Made by a program: the position numbers and the translations under genes. Below the pieces are notes generated by a model, which was not told where the DNA came from, made no database searches, and saw only the letters and a program-made list of their open reading frames with translations. A DNA stretch of 64,000 bases from Rhizobium sp. BK196 (lineage in GTDB: Bacteria; Pseudomonadota; Alphaproteobacteria; Rhizobiales; Rhizobiaceae), in contig NZ_JACHZB010000002.1 of the NCBI RefSeq assembly GCF_014193255.1, positions 372,001 to 436,000 on the forward strand, read 5' to 3'. Positions 56,619 through 64,000 of this stretch are shown here, in pieces. Every line of letters starts with the position of its first letter. Within the stretch, counting starts at the first letter, position 1.

Positions 56619-59600
56619 TCATCCCTCAAAGAGAACAAACGCTGCCCAGAGCGATGGATCGCTGGCCTTTTCGATTTTGCCGCCTATGGCCTCGATGCGG
56701 GTCCTTCGGAGTGCTGCGGCATAATCGAGCTTGTCTTCCGTCAACATCTGATAGTAGCGCGCCATGAAATTGGCGGTGCCTTCGTCATCGACCGACCACA
56801 GAGTGAGCAGTGAGCGCCTGACCCCTGCAATGGCAAGCGCCGTCGGCAGACCGCGAACATTGCCTATGCGGCTTGGATCGCCAAGTGCCGTCTGGCAGGC
56901 CGATAACACGACGAGATCGGTTGAGGAAAGATCCCAGTTCATCAGTTCGCGTGCATAAAGAATGCCGTCATCATCATTGACATCCGGCTCTTGCGCTCCG
57001 ACTTTGCCGGCAACGATGAGGCCGCTGCGCCATAATGCGTCGGTGGTTTCCTCATCGGCATCAGCTGCAAAGAAGCCGTGGGTCGCAAGATGGATGATGG
57101 AAGCGTCGGCTGAAGCCTTGCGGATCGGTGTTTCCATACCGGTGGTTCCACTCAACGAAACCACGTCGAGGCCGGCAGCTTTCAGCTTATTTCCCACCTC
57201 ATGGATCTCACGGCGCGTAAAGGGCAGAGCGCGTTGATGCTGGTATTTCAAATCGCCGACGACGAGCGCCTTTTCGCCTGGTATCGGCCCGTCGCGCCTG
57301 GGCGCGAAGAGGATCGCATCCTCCCGCGTCAGTATGTGCACCTCGAATGCCTCGTCGAGATGTCTGCCATCGTCCGTCTTCATCATCGCGAATGGGATGC
57401 TGTAGAGGGCTCCGTCGGGAACGATATAAAGCTGCGTCTTGTCTTCGAGCACATCCTTCAGCGGGCCGAAAAGCGACTGATAGAGCTTGCCGAAGCGCCT
57501 GTCCGGATCCTCTTCTGCTGCTGCCTGCTTGATGATCGCGCCAAGGGCGCCGAGATCGAAGATGACGGGTACCTCACCCTTGCGACGCACGATCGCTTGA
57601 AGCTTTGAATCCGCGCTGTCGGCATCGCCATTGCGCGCGCGCCGTGAACTGACGAAGAAGTCCACCATCGCCGCTTTTGTACCGAGGACGTCTTCCACGG
57701 ATTGCGTGGCGATGTTTTGGCCGAGTGATTTCGGCAACCGATCGCGGGCCGCTTTCAGTTCGCTCAGAATCTGACGGACTTCGGTGTCCACATCGCCCGA
57801 AGAAAGCAATTCCTGCTGTTGACCCAAAAGCCTTACAACGGTTTCAACGAGCCTATGCACATCGGGATCGGTTGTTTCTGCCACCATGCGCAGGCGGGTG
57901 CGCTCGCCGCTCTCCATGGTTTTCCAGCGCGCCACCGCGCCGGCATAGGGCGTTGCGGCTTCCGGACTGGATTGCGCGAAATCGCCGAATGCGCGCAGCA
58001 TATCATCGGCAAGGCGACGCGTCGTTTCCGCGACATAGCGGTTGCCTGACGACCCGACCTCGCGCAGCATCCAATCGAACATCTTCTCGTCAAGCTGTTG
58101 GAAACTTTGCAACGTCTCGGCATCCTTGCGACGCATGTGGGTTGTCGCGACCTCGAGCAATGCGTCGAAGGTCAGGGGATGGAGCTCGCCAAAGGCTCCT
58201 TTCGAGATCTCGTAGGCTTCCTGGCGTAGAGTAAGGGCACGCCCGGTGTCGTCCCGCATTTCGAACTGCTCGGCTGCGAGCTGCGCTGTTTTGATCCGCA
58301 TCAGGTCGGGCGCGCTGCGCCAGTCCTTTATTGCCGCCATCTCCTCCAGCGACTTGTCGTCCATCCGCGCGTGGCGAAGGAAATAAGCCTTTGTATATTC
58401 CTTCCACTTTTCGCCCTGCGCGGCATGTTCCGAGTGTGGGTCGGCGATTTCCGCACCGATCTTGCGCTGCTCTTCGAAGGCCTTTAGCGCTCCATCTCTG
58501 TCCCCGAGGGCGAGCAGATCGAGGCCAAGATTGGAGGCACTGACCAGCGCCTGGATACTTGCATGTCCGTAATGGGCGATACGCAGTTTGAGGAGGTCTT
58601 CGTCAATACCACGGGCGACTTCAGGATGGTCGACCATGCGTAATGCTTCGGCATAATTGTTGGCGGTCCGCCAGGTCAGCGGCACCTGATCTCCAAGCGA
58701 CGAAAGGGCCGTCTGATAGACTTCTTCCTGGATGTTGAGGCCGGATGCGACGGCGCCGTTGTTGACGAGGAACGAAGCCAGATTGTCGCCGCCCGAGATC
58801 GCTTCTTCGGATGTTTCGCCGTATTGCCGTTGCAGCATCTCGCGAGCTGTTTGGGCCGTCCGGAGTGTCGCATCGATGTCGTCGCCGGACCTCTGCAGAA
58901 ATCGCGAATATTCAAACCACAGCGTGGCGAGTTCGCGGCTTTCGATTTTGGCTGCATTGGTGCCGAGACCTTCCGTATAAAAGGCCTCGGCTGCCGCTAT
59001 TTGCCCGCTATCCGCAAAGGACTGTGCAGCCGTCGTGTATTCCGAAAGCGTGAGGCCGTAGTTTATGCCGGCGGCGGCATGGCGCAAGGCCGACTGCAAG
59101 CGGATGAAACCTTCCTGCGTGTCCCCGGTTTCCAGAAAACTATAGGCGCCGATGATGCGAGCCATGATCTCGGATTTGCTGTCCTCTCCCGACATGGCGA
59201 CGGCTTTTTCGATATAGGCCTTGACTGATTTCTGCTGGCTATCACGATCGCCAAGCATGCCCTGAGCGTGCAGGAGCAGGTTGTAGAACAGGGCGATTCC
59301 ATCGCTGTCCAGCTCGTTCGTCAGCTCGCCACGGACCGCGAGTGCGTCTCGTGCCAGACGCTGCCAAGCATTCACCTCTGCATCCAGCTTCAACGCCTGG
59401 AGGCCGAAACGCCCCGCCAAAATGCGCTCTCCCTCCTTGCGGAAGTCCTGACTTGCCGACCATGCAAGCGCACGGCCGGCGTTCGGGTCGCGATCGGATA
59501 GTTGGTTGACCTGCTGCCCAATTTCTGCTGCGCGCGCTTCGGCGGACCGATGTTGGCCGGTGGCAGCTGGAGGGGCGGTGAGGAGAAGCGCAAGCAGCGC

Positions 59601-59654
59601 GGCGCCGGCAACCGGCAGGGGATGTGTTTTTACTACCATTATCCGGATCAACAT
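56619..59654 (-). CDS. Exported TPR-CHAT domain protein (caspase-like protease fold)
   Basis: A 1011-residue protein. The N-terminus looks like a signal peptide (LPVAGAALLALLLTAPPAAT), so export is likely. About residues 35-600 are helical tetratricopeptide-like repeats, with repeated LxAxxLGLDLLALGDxxxA-type patterns. The CHAT domain fills about residues 690-1011, with the catalytic His in HLATHGFF (H859) and Cys in VLSACQTALGD (C920) both intact. CHAT proteins are caspase/separase-related proteases or scaffolds. Start uncertain: 59654 or 59639; no ribosome site at either. It is convergent with maiA and has no partner gene adjacent. Substrate unknown. Confidence 0.88.
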   Translation of the reverse strand: MLIRIMVVKTHPLPVAGAALLALLLTAPPAATGQHRSAEARAAEIGQQVNQLSDRDPNAGRALAWSASQDFRKEGERILAGRFGLQALKLDAEVNAWQRLARDALAVRGELTNELDSDGIALFYNLLLHAQGMLGDRDSQQKSVKAYIEKAVAMSGEDSKSEIMARIIGAYSFLETGDTQEGFIRLQSALRHAAAGINYGLTLSEYTTAAQSFADSGQIAAAEAFYTEGLGTNAAKIESRELATLWFEYSRFLQRSGDDIDATLRTAQTAREMLQRQYGETSEEAISGGDNLASFLVNNGAVASGLNIQEEVYQTALSSLGDQVPLTWRTANNYAEALRMVDHPEVARGIDEDLLKLRIAHYGHASIQALVSASNLGLDLLALGDRDGALKAFEEQRKIGAEIADPHSEHAAQGEKWKEYTKAYFLRHARMDDKSLEEMAAIKDWRSAPDLMRIKTAQLAAEQFEMRDDTGRALTLRQEAYEISKGAFGELHPLTFDALLEVATTHMRRKDAETLQSFQQLDEKMFDWMLREVGSSGNRYVAETTRRLADDMLRAFGDFAQSSPEAATPYAGAVARWKTMESGERTRLRMVAETTDPDVHRLVETVVRLLGQQQELLSSGDVDTEVRQILSELKAARDRLPKSLGQNIATQSVEDVLGTKAAMVDFFVSSRRARNGDADSADSKLQAIVRRKGEVPVIFDLGALGAIIKQAAAEEDPDRRFGKLYQSLFGPLKDVLEDKTQLYIVPDGALYSIPFAMMKTDDGRHLDEAFEVHILTREDAILFAPRRDGPIPGEKALVVGDLKYQHQRALPFTRREIHEVGNKLKAAGLDVVSLSGTTGMETPIRKASADASIIHLATHGFFAADADEETTDALWRSGLIVAGKVGAQEPDVNDDDGILYARELMNWDLSSTDLVVLSACQTALGDPSRIGNVRGLPTALAIAGVRRSLLTLWSVDDEGTANFMARYYQMLTEDKLDYAAALRRTRIEAIGGKIEKASDPSLWAAFVLFEG

Positions 59655-59971
59655 AAATTACGAGAAACGCTAAAAGAGCTAGAGCGGGGCGACCATTCGT
59701 CGAGAGGCAGGAGGATCGTGATGCTCGGATGGCTCGCGACCTCTGTCCTTGCGGTCGTCGAGGTCACCGCTGGCTGAGCGTCCCTAAAGTCGGGGACGGA
59801 TACCGTGCCTGATCCCGTGGCATGAACAGAAGAAGGGCGGACGATATCGACCGCGTGGTGATATACTCGGTCTAGGAGGAGGTCTCGCGCCGGCAGTCGA
59901 GGGGTTTGCGCGGTGACACAGGGCTTGGCCATGGCATTCCGCCTCGGCCCAGGAAGGGAAGGAGACAACGC
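59655..59971. other. Intergenic region between the CHAT gene and gfa
   Basis: About 320 bases that should hold both divergent promoters. The only coding candidate is the tiny frame at 59718-59777. Confidence 0.4.
59718..59777 (+). CDS. Possible 19-residue hydrophobic micropeptide
   Basis: GTG-ATG start with a perfect AGGAGG 3-4 bases upstream, encoding MLGWLATSVLAVVEVTAG, then TGA. The composition suits a membrane micropeptide or leader peptide, but such a short frame can occur by chance. No homologue was recognised. Confidence 0.25.
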   Translation: MMLGWLATSVLAVVEVTAG

Positions 59972-60544
59972 ATGAACAATGTAGCGATCCACCCAATCGT
60001 GGATTCAGGATACCGGGCGACCGATGCGTCCTTTGTCGGCGGCACGCTCGTGTGCAATTGCGCGAGCAATCCGGTGAAAGTCCGCGTCACGGGCGATATT
60101 GCCCATAACCATGCCTGTGGCTGCACGAAATGCTGGAAGCCGAAGGGTGCAGTCTTTTCCGTGGTTGCCGTGGCGCCGACCGCTAATGTCGAGGTTCTGG
60201 AGAACGGAAACAAGCTGGCGGTCGTCGATCCGTCTGCGCTGATCCAGCGCCATGCCTGCAAGGATTGCGGGGTCCACATGTACGGACCTGTCGAGCGCGA
60301 CCATGCCTTTCAGGGCCTTTCCTTTGTTCATCCCGAACGGTTCGAGGAGAAGGGCTGGGCGGCACCCGGCTTTGCCGCTTTCGTATCGTCGATTATCGAA
60401 AGCGGATATGACCCTGGCAAAATGGGCGCCGTACGCTCGCGTCTCAAGGAAGTTGGGCTTGAGCCTTACGATTGCCTGTCGCCCGGGCTGATGGACTTGA
60501 TCGCCACCTGGACGGCGAAAAAGATGGGAGTTCTCGCGGCCTGA
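59972..60544 (+). CDS. gfa: S-(hydroxymethyl)glutathione synthase
   Basis: A 190-residue zinc protein of the GFA family. The zinc-binding cysteines appear as [22 protein letters not shown] and [12 protein letters not shown]. Known members speed the formation of hydroxymethylglutathione from formaldehyde and glutathione, the first step of formaldehyde removal. The ATG at 59972 follows AAGGAGACAACGC. The formaldehyde dehydrogenase gene that often neighbours it is not here. GFA-fold proteins of other function exist, but the spacing of cysteines and length fit Gfa. Confidence 0.9.
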   Translation: MNNVAIHPIVDSGYRATDASFVGGTLVCNCASNPVKVRVTGDIAHNHACGCTKCWKPKGAVFSVVAVAPTANVEVLENGNKLAVVDPSALIQRHACKDCGVHMYGPVERDHAFQGLSFVHPERFEEKGWAAPGFAAFVSSIIESGYDPGKMGAVRSRLKEVGLEPYDCLSPGLMDLIATWTAKKMGVLAA

Positions 60545-60566
60545 TGTAGCGCAGATTCGCCGGATG

Positions 60567-60587
60567 CCGTCGCGATCCCCGCGACGG
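60567..60587. terminator. Hairpin downstream of gfa
   Basis: CCGTCGCG and CGCGACGG form a perfect 8-bp stem around ATCCC, 23 bases after the gfa stop. A second hairpin, CGCCGGA-CAA-TCCGGCG, lies at 60620-60636. Neither has a long T-run, but both lie between convergent genes and probably end transcription from either side. Confidence 0.55.
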
Positions 60588-60713
60588 TGTTCCGGCGCGA
60601 CATAGATTTCATGATATTGCGCCGGACAATCCGGCGATTGGTATCTCTACCACTAGCTGAAGTTCCTCGGCATTTCAGCGGCCACGTCTTTCGCGTGGAT
60701 GCTCCCTATTGCC

Positions 60714-61361
60714 CTAGGCTGTGCATCCCTTGAGGAAAATATCCGCACACATTTTCGCCCTCGCAGCGATCTCTTCGATATTCGGCGGCGGAAGCTGGCG
60801 TAGCATGGCGGCGCGCTGGGGTTCCATGATCATCATACCGCGCAGCATGCCGCAGGCAGCGTGCGGGTCTTCGAGCTTGATCAACCCGTGCTCCACCTGG
60901 CGGCGCAGCCAGTTTTCCATCGACGCGTTGGTGCGATTGATTGCCTTTTCGTAAAAGGAGGTGGCGAGTTCGGGAAAGCGATCGGATTCGCCGATGACGA
61001 GTCGGGTAATCGTGATCGTGTCCTGCGAAAGCGTCAGCATACCATAGGCCATCAGCATGCGCTCCAGACCCTGGTGAAGCCCGGCCGTCCCCAGTGTGCC
61101 GGGGTCGAGCGCCAGCAGGAAGCGTCCGGTGCGATCCGAGACCATTTCGGAAAACAGATCCGCCTTCGTTGGAAACAGGCGATAGAGCGTCTTGGTCGAA
61201 ACGCCGGCTTCCTGGGCGATCGCGGCGATGCAGGCCGCGGCATAACCGTTCTCGTGAAACTGTTTATTGGCGGCCTCGATGAGCACGCTACGCGTATCCT
61301 CGTCACAACGCACCTGCGGCCGGCCACGCGGCTTCTTCTCGATATTGTGATTTTGGACCAT
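60714..61361 (-). CDS. TetR-family repressor of the efflux operon
   Basis: A 215-residue regulator. The N-terminal helix-turn-helix reads NGYAAACIAAIAQEAGVSTK then TLYRLFPTKADLFSEM, the TetR pattern. The C-terminal domain should bind a ligand. It is divergent from an EmrAB-type pump and almost certainly represses it, as in RmrR/RmrAB-like systems of rhizobia. Inverted TTTTCCAAA-type sites lie in the shared promoter. Confidence 0.9.
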   Translation of the reverse strand: MVQNHNIEKKPRGRPQVRCDEDTRSVLIEAANKQFHENGYAAACIAAIAQEAGVSTKTLYRLFPTKADLFSEMVSDRTGRFLLALDPGTLGTAGLHQGLERMLMAYGMLTLSQDTITITRLVIGESDRFPELATSFYEKAINRTNASMENWLRRQVEHGLIKLEDPHAACGMLRGMMIMEPQRAAMLRQLPPPNIEEIAARAKMCADIFLKGCTA

Positions 61362-61415
61362 TGTTATTTTCCAAATTCCCGTTGACTTCTCTTTTCTAAC
61401 TCATATTTTGGAAAA
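61353..61415. promoter_or_regulatory. Candidate TetR operators between the repressor and efflux genes
   Basis: TTTTCCAAA (61367-61375) and TTTTGGAAAA (61406-61415) are inverted copies. A further TTTTGG at 61351-61356, overlapping the repressor start, pairs with the first copy. Their position would let the regulator repress both its own gene and the pump. Inference. Confidence 0.5.
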
Positions 61416-61498
61416 CATCAAGTTTCCTAAATGAAGCTTGAGCCAAATTTCAAGGCCGCGGCCGAGACGACAGCGACCTTCCCCCAAGGAGAGAAACG

Positions 61499-62710
61499 AT
61501 GTCCGCCAAGACGCTGCATGCCCTGAATAATAATGCCGCCCCGGCCGATATATCGGTAACAGAAGCGGCAGCCGCCGCCACGCCTGCAACGCTTGACGCA
61601 GGCAAGACGCCGCTTGTCAACAATCCCGCCGCCTCCGCTCCGGCTTCGGAAGCACCGGCCCGCAGACGCGGCCGCCGCTCGCTGCTAATTGGTGTGGCAA
61701 CCATCGCCATCATCGCCGCTGCCACCTATTACGGCCACAATTACTGGACGGTCGGCCGTTTCGAGGTCGCGACCGACGATGCCTATGTCAAAGCAGATAG
61801 CACGGCGGTCGCGCCGAAGGTTTCCGGCTATCTTGCCGAGGTTCTTGTCAGCGACAATGAAACGGTAAAGGCCGGCCAGCCGCTAGCCCGCATCGATGAC
61901 CGCGATTTCCGCACGGCGCTCGATCAGGCGAAAGCCGATGTCGCAGCCGCCGAAGCGACCGTCAATGCCAAGCAGGCTTCGCTCGATATCCAGCAGTCGA
62001 CGATTGCCGCCGCCCGGGCCACACTCGATGTCGACAAGGCCAATGAGACCTTCGCCGAGCAGAACAATAAACGCTATACCAACCTTGCCACCAGCGGTTA
62101 TGCGCCGGTCCAGACGGCCCAGCAGGCAGCTTCCGCAATTGCGGCCGCCCAGGCAACGATCGTTCGGGACACGGCGGCTCTCGACGCCGCAACCAAGCAG
62201 GTCGATCTTCTGAATGCCGAACTTGCCCAGGCCAAGGCGACGCTTGCCCGTGATCAGGCAGTCGCGCACCAGGCTGAGCTCAATCTCTCCTACGCAACGA
62301 TCGTCGCGCCGGTAGACGGCGCGGTCGGCAACCGCACCCTGCGTGTCGGCCAATATGTCCAGGCCGGCACTCAGCTGATGGCTGTGGTGCCGACGACGGC
62401 TGCCTATATCGTCGCCAACTACAAGGAGACGCAGCTGACCGATGTCCATGCCGGTCAGCCGGTCGATATCGAGGTCGATATGTTCCCCGGCCGCACCTAT
62501 CACGGCCATGTGGACAGCCTGTCGCCGGCAAGCGGCCAGGAGTTTGCCCTGCTGCCGCCCGATAACGCCACCGGCAACTTCACCAAGGTTGTCCAGCGCA
62601 TTCCGGTCAAGATCGTGCTTGATGGCGATGCCGCAGAAAAGGGCGATCTCCGCCCCGGCATGTCCGTCCAGCCAAGCATCGACACCAAGGTCGATGCTGC
62701 CGGCAACTAA
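61499..62710 (+). CDS. EmrA-type membrane fusion protein of an efflux pump
   Basis: A 403-residue HlyD-family protein. A cytosolic N-terminal tail of about 60 residues precedes one membrane helix (LLIGVATIAIIAAATYYG). The periplasmic part has a split lipoyl-like domain (KADSTAVAPKVSGYLAEVLV ... LSYATIVAPVDGAVGNRTL) around an Ala-rich coiled coil (about residues 140-260). It links an inner-membrane DHA2 transporter to an outer-membrane channel. AAGGAGAG precedes the ATG. It resembles RmrA of Rhizobium, but the name is not asserted. Confidence 0.92.
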   Translation: MSAKTLHALNNNAAPADISVTEAAAAATPATLDAGKTPLVNNPAASAPASEAPARRRGRRSLLIGVATIAIIAAATYYGHNYWTVGRFEVATDDAYVKADSTAVAPKVSGYLAEVLVSDNETVKAGQPLARIDDRDFRTALDQAKADVAAAEATVNAKQASLDIQQSTIAAARATLDVDKANETFAEQNNKRYTNLATSGYAPVQTAQQAASAIAAAQATIVRDTAALDAATKQVDLLNAELAQAKATLARDQAVAHQAELNLSYATIVAPVDGAVGNRTLRVGQYVQAGTQLMAVVPTTAAYIVANYKETQLTDVHAGQPVDIEVDMFPGRTYHGHVDSLSPASGQEFALLPPDNATGNFTKVVQRIPVKIVLDGDAAEKGDLRPGMSVQPSIDTKVDAAGN

Positions 62711-62733
62711 GCGAAGGGACAGGAGATCGTGTC

Positions 62734-64000
62734 ATGTCCAGTATCGCAACAACATCAGGCGCTATCCCGCAGCCGCGCGCCAGCACAAAGGCCAGCGCAA
62801 GGGAGTGGATCGCCGTTCTCGCCGGCATGATCGGCGCCTTCATGGCGATCCTCAATATTCAGATCACCAATGCCTCGCTTCTTGATATCGAGGGCGGCAT
62901 CGGTACGGGTGTCGACAACGGCGCCTGGATCTCTACCTCCTACCTGATCGGCGAGATCGTCGTCATTCCGCTGACGGCCTACTTCAGCAACGTTTTCTCG
63001 TTTCGCCGCTATATCCTCGTCAATTCCATCCTCTTTCCGCTCTTCTCTATGGCCTGTGCCTTCGCGCATGACCTCGGCACGATGATCCTGCTGCGCGGCC
63101 TGCAGGGCTTTGCCGGAGGCGTGTTGATCCCCATGGCCTTCACCATGGTGCTGACCAAGCTGCCGAAGAGCCAGCAGCCGCTCGGCCTTGCCGTCTTTGC
63201 CCTGTCGGTCACGTTTGCCCCAGCCATCGGTCCGACGATCGGTGGTTACCTGACGGAGAATTACGGCTGGCAGACGATCTTCTTCATCAACACCATCCCG
63301 AGCCTCATCATGGCGGCCGCTCTCGCTCTGACGCTGGAGAAGCAGCCGATGCAGCTTCATCTCCTGAAGGAGGGCGATTGGGCCGGCATCATCACCATGG
63401 CAATCGGCCTTTCGGCTCTGCAGACCGTGCTCGAAGAAGGCAACAAGGACGACTGGTTCTCCTCGCCCTTCATCGTCAAGCTCGGCATCGTGGCCTTCGT
63501 CTTCCTGGCCGCCTTCATCTGGATCGAGCTCACCGTCAAGAAGCCGCTGGTGAAGCTGCGCCTACTCACTCAGCGCAATTTCGGCATCGGTGTGCTGGTC
63601 AATGTGCTGGTTGGCGTCGCACTCTTCGGCACCGTCTACATCCTGCCGCAATATCTTGGCCAGGTTCAGCGCTACAATGCCGAACAGATCGGCAATGTGC
63701 TCGCCTGGACCGGCCTGCCTCAGCTGCTGCTCATCCCGCTGGTGCCTGTGCTGATGAAGCGGTTCGATGCCCGCTATATCGGCTTTCTCGGAATCTCGAT
63801 CTTCGCGATCAGCTGCTTCATGAACATCACGCTCTCGGCCAACAATGGCGGCGACCAGTTCTGGATTCCGAATATCGTGCGCGCCATCGGCCAGGCCCTG
63901 GTGCTGACGCCGATCACGGCAATCACCACCGCCGGCATCGCACCCGCCGATGCCGCCGCCGCTTCGGGGCTGACCAATATGCTGCGCAATCTCGGCGGTG
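62734..64000 (+). CDS. EmrB/QacA-type DHA2 major facilitator transporter (truncated by the window)
   Basis: The first 422 codons of a 14-helix drug:proton antiporter, open at the right edge. It starts MSSIATTSGAIPQPRASTKA, followed by the first helices (VLAGMIGAFMAILNIQITNA with the DHA2 N-motif), and the motif C region FAPAIGPTIGGYLTENYGW. It lies 23 bases after the fusion protein and should form the pump with it. Substrates of such pumps include flavonoids and antibiotics; none can be named from the sequence. Confidence 0.92.
   Translation, partial: MSSIATTSGAIPQPRASTKASAREWIAVLAGMIGAFMAILNIQITNASLLDIEGGIGTGVDNGAWISTSYLIGEIVVIPLTAYFSNVFSFRRYILVNSILFPLFSMACAFAHDLGTMILLRGLQGFAGGVLIPMAFTMVLTKLPKSQQPLGLAVFALSVTFAPAIGPTIGGYLTENYGWQTIFFINTIPSLIMAAALALTLEKQPMQLHLLKEGDWAGIITMAIGLSALQTVLEEGNKDDWFSSPFIVKLGIVAFVFLAAFIWIELTVKKPLVKLRLLTQRNFGIGVLVNVLVGVALFGTVYILPQYLGQVQRYNAEQIGNVLAWTGLPQLLLIPLVPVLMKRFDARYIGFLGISIFAISCFMNITLSANNGGDQFWIPNIVRAIGQALVLTPITAITTAGIAPADAAAASGLTNMLRNLGG

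Overview
The window reads as a stretch of an alphaproteobacterial genome of the Rhizobiaceae, most likely Rhizobium or a close relative. The reasons are a complete rhizobial-type thu (trehalose/maltose/sucrose) operon, a ugp phosphate-ester transporter behind a Pho-box-like site, many ABC sugar importers, a homogentisate pathway with AsnC-type regulators, and high-GC genes packed with 1-4 base overlaps. No tRNA, rRNA, insertion sequence, integrase, phage gene or CRISPR array was recognised. The genus call is inference from gene content; no search was run.

Layout. 1-1.8 kb: the start of a ugp operon (ugpB and a truncated ugpA, minus strand). 2.3-17.5 kb: a branched-chain amino acid catabolic island. 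A minus-strand run (AraC regulator, isovaleryl-CoA dehydrogenase, two carboxylase subunits, a MaoC hydratase, a CitE-type lyase) handles the leucine branch. A divergent plus-strand run (SDR dehydrogenase, thiolase, acyl-CoA dehydrogenase, then bkdA1-bkdA2-bkdB-lpdV) covers oxidative decarboxylation of the keto acids and the isoleucine branch. 17.6-31 kb: a looser, signalling-rich region with a XRE regulator, a glycosyltransferase, a histidine kinase, a degenerate receiver-like protein, a probable small exported peptide, an OmpR-type response regulator, a soluble two-PAS chemotaxis receptor, a GAF-PAS-GGDEF-EAL protein, and two lipoproteins (a patatin-like phospholipase and a DUF3313-like protein).

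31-41.5 kb: a carbohydrate locus of two divergent operons. The minus strand carries a two-subunit transketolase, an FGGY kinase and a SorC-type regulator. The plus strand carries an RbsC/RbsB/RbsA-type importer, an SDR, a triosephosphate isomerase and a second SDR. Three copies of a GAATAAWWATTC-like site sit where the regulator should act. Together they suggest import of a sugar or polyol, oxidation to a ketose, phosphorylation, transketolase cleavage and triose recycling; the substrate is not known. 41.6-42.5 kb: an FMN riboswitch with terminator controlling ribB.

42.6-50.2 kb: thuB-thuA-thuK-thuG-thuF-thuE with divergent thuR (LacI family) and LacI-like operators. 50.3-56.5 kb: phenylalanine/tyrosine degradation (phhA, hpd, hmgA, fumarylacetoacetase, maiA) with two AsnC/Lrp regulators arranged as mirror images. 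56.6-64 kb: a large exported TPR-CHAT protein, gfa (formaldehyde-glutathione), and a TetR regulator divergent from an EmrAB-type efflux pump whose second gene runs off the window. Positions were read by hand and may be off by a base or two for small sites.
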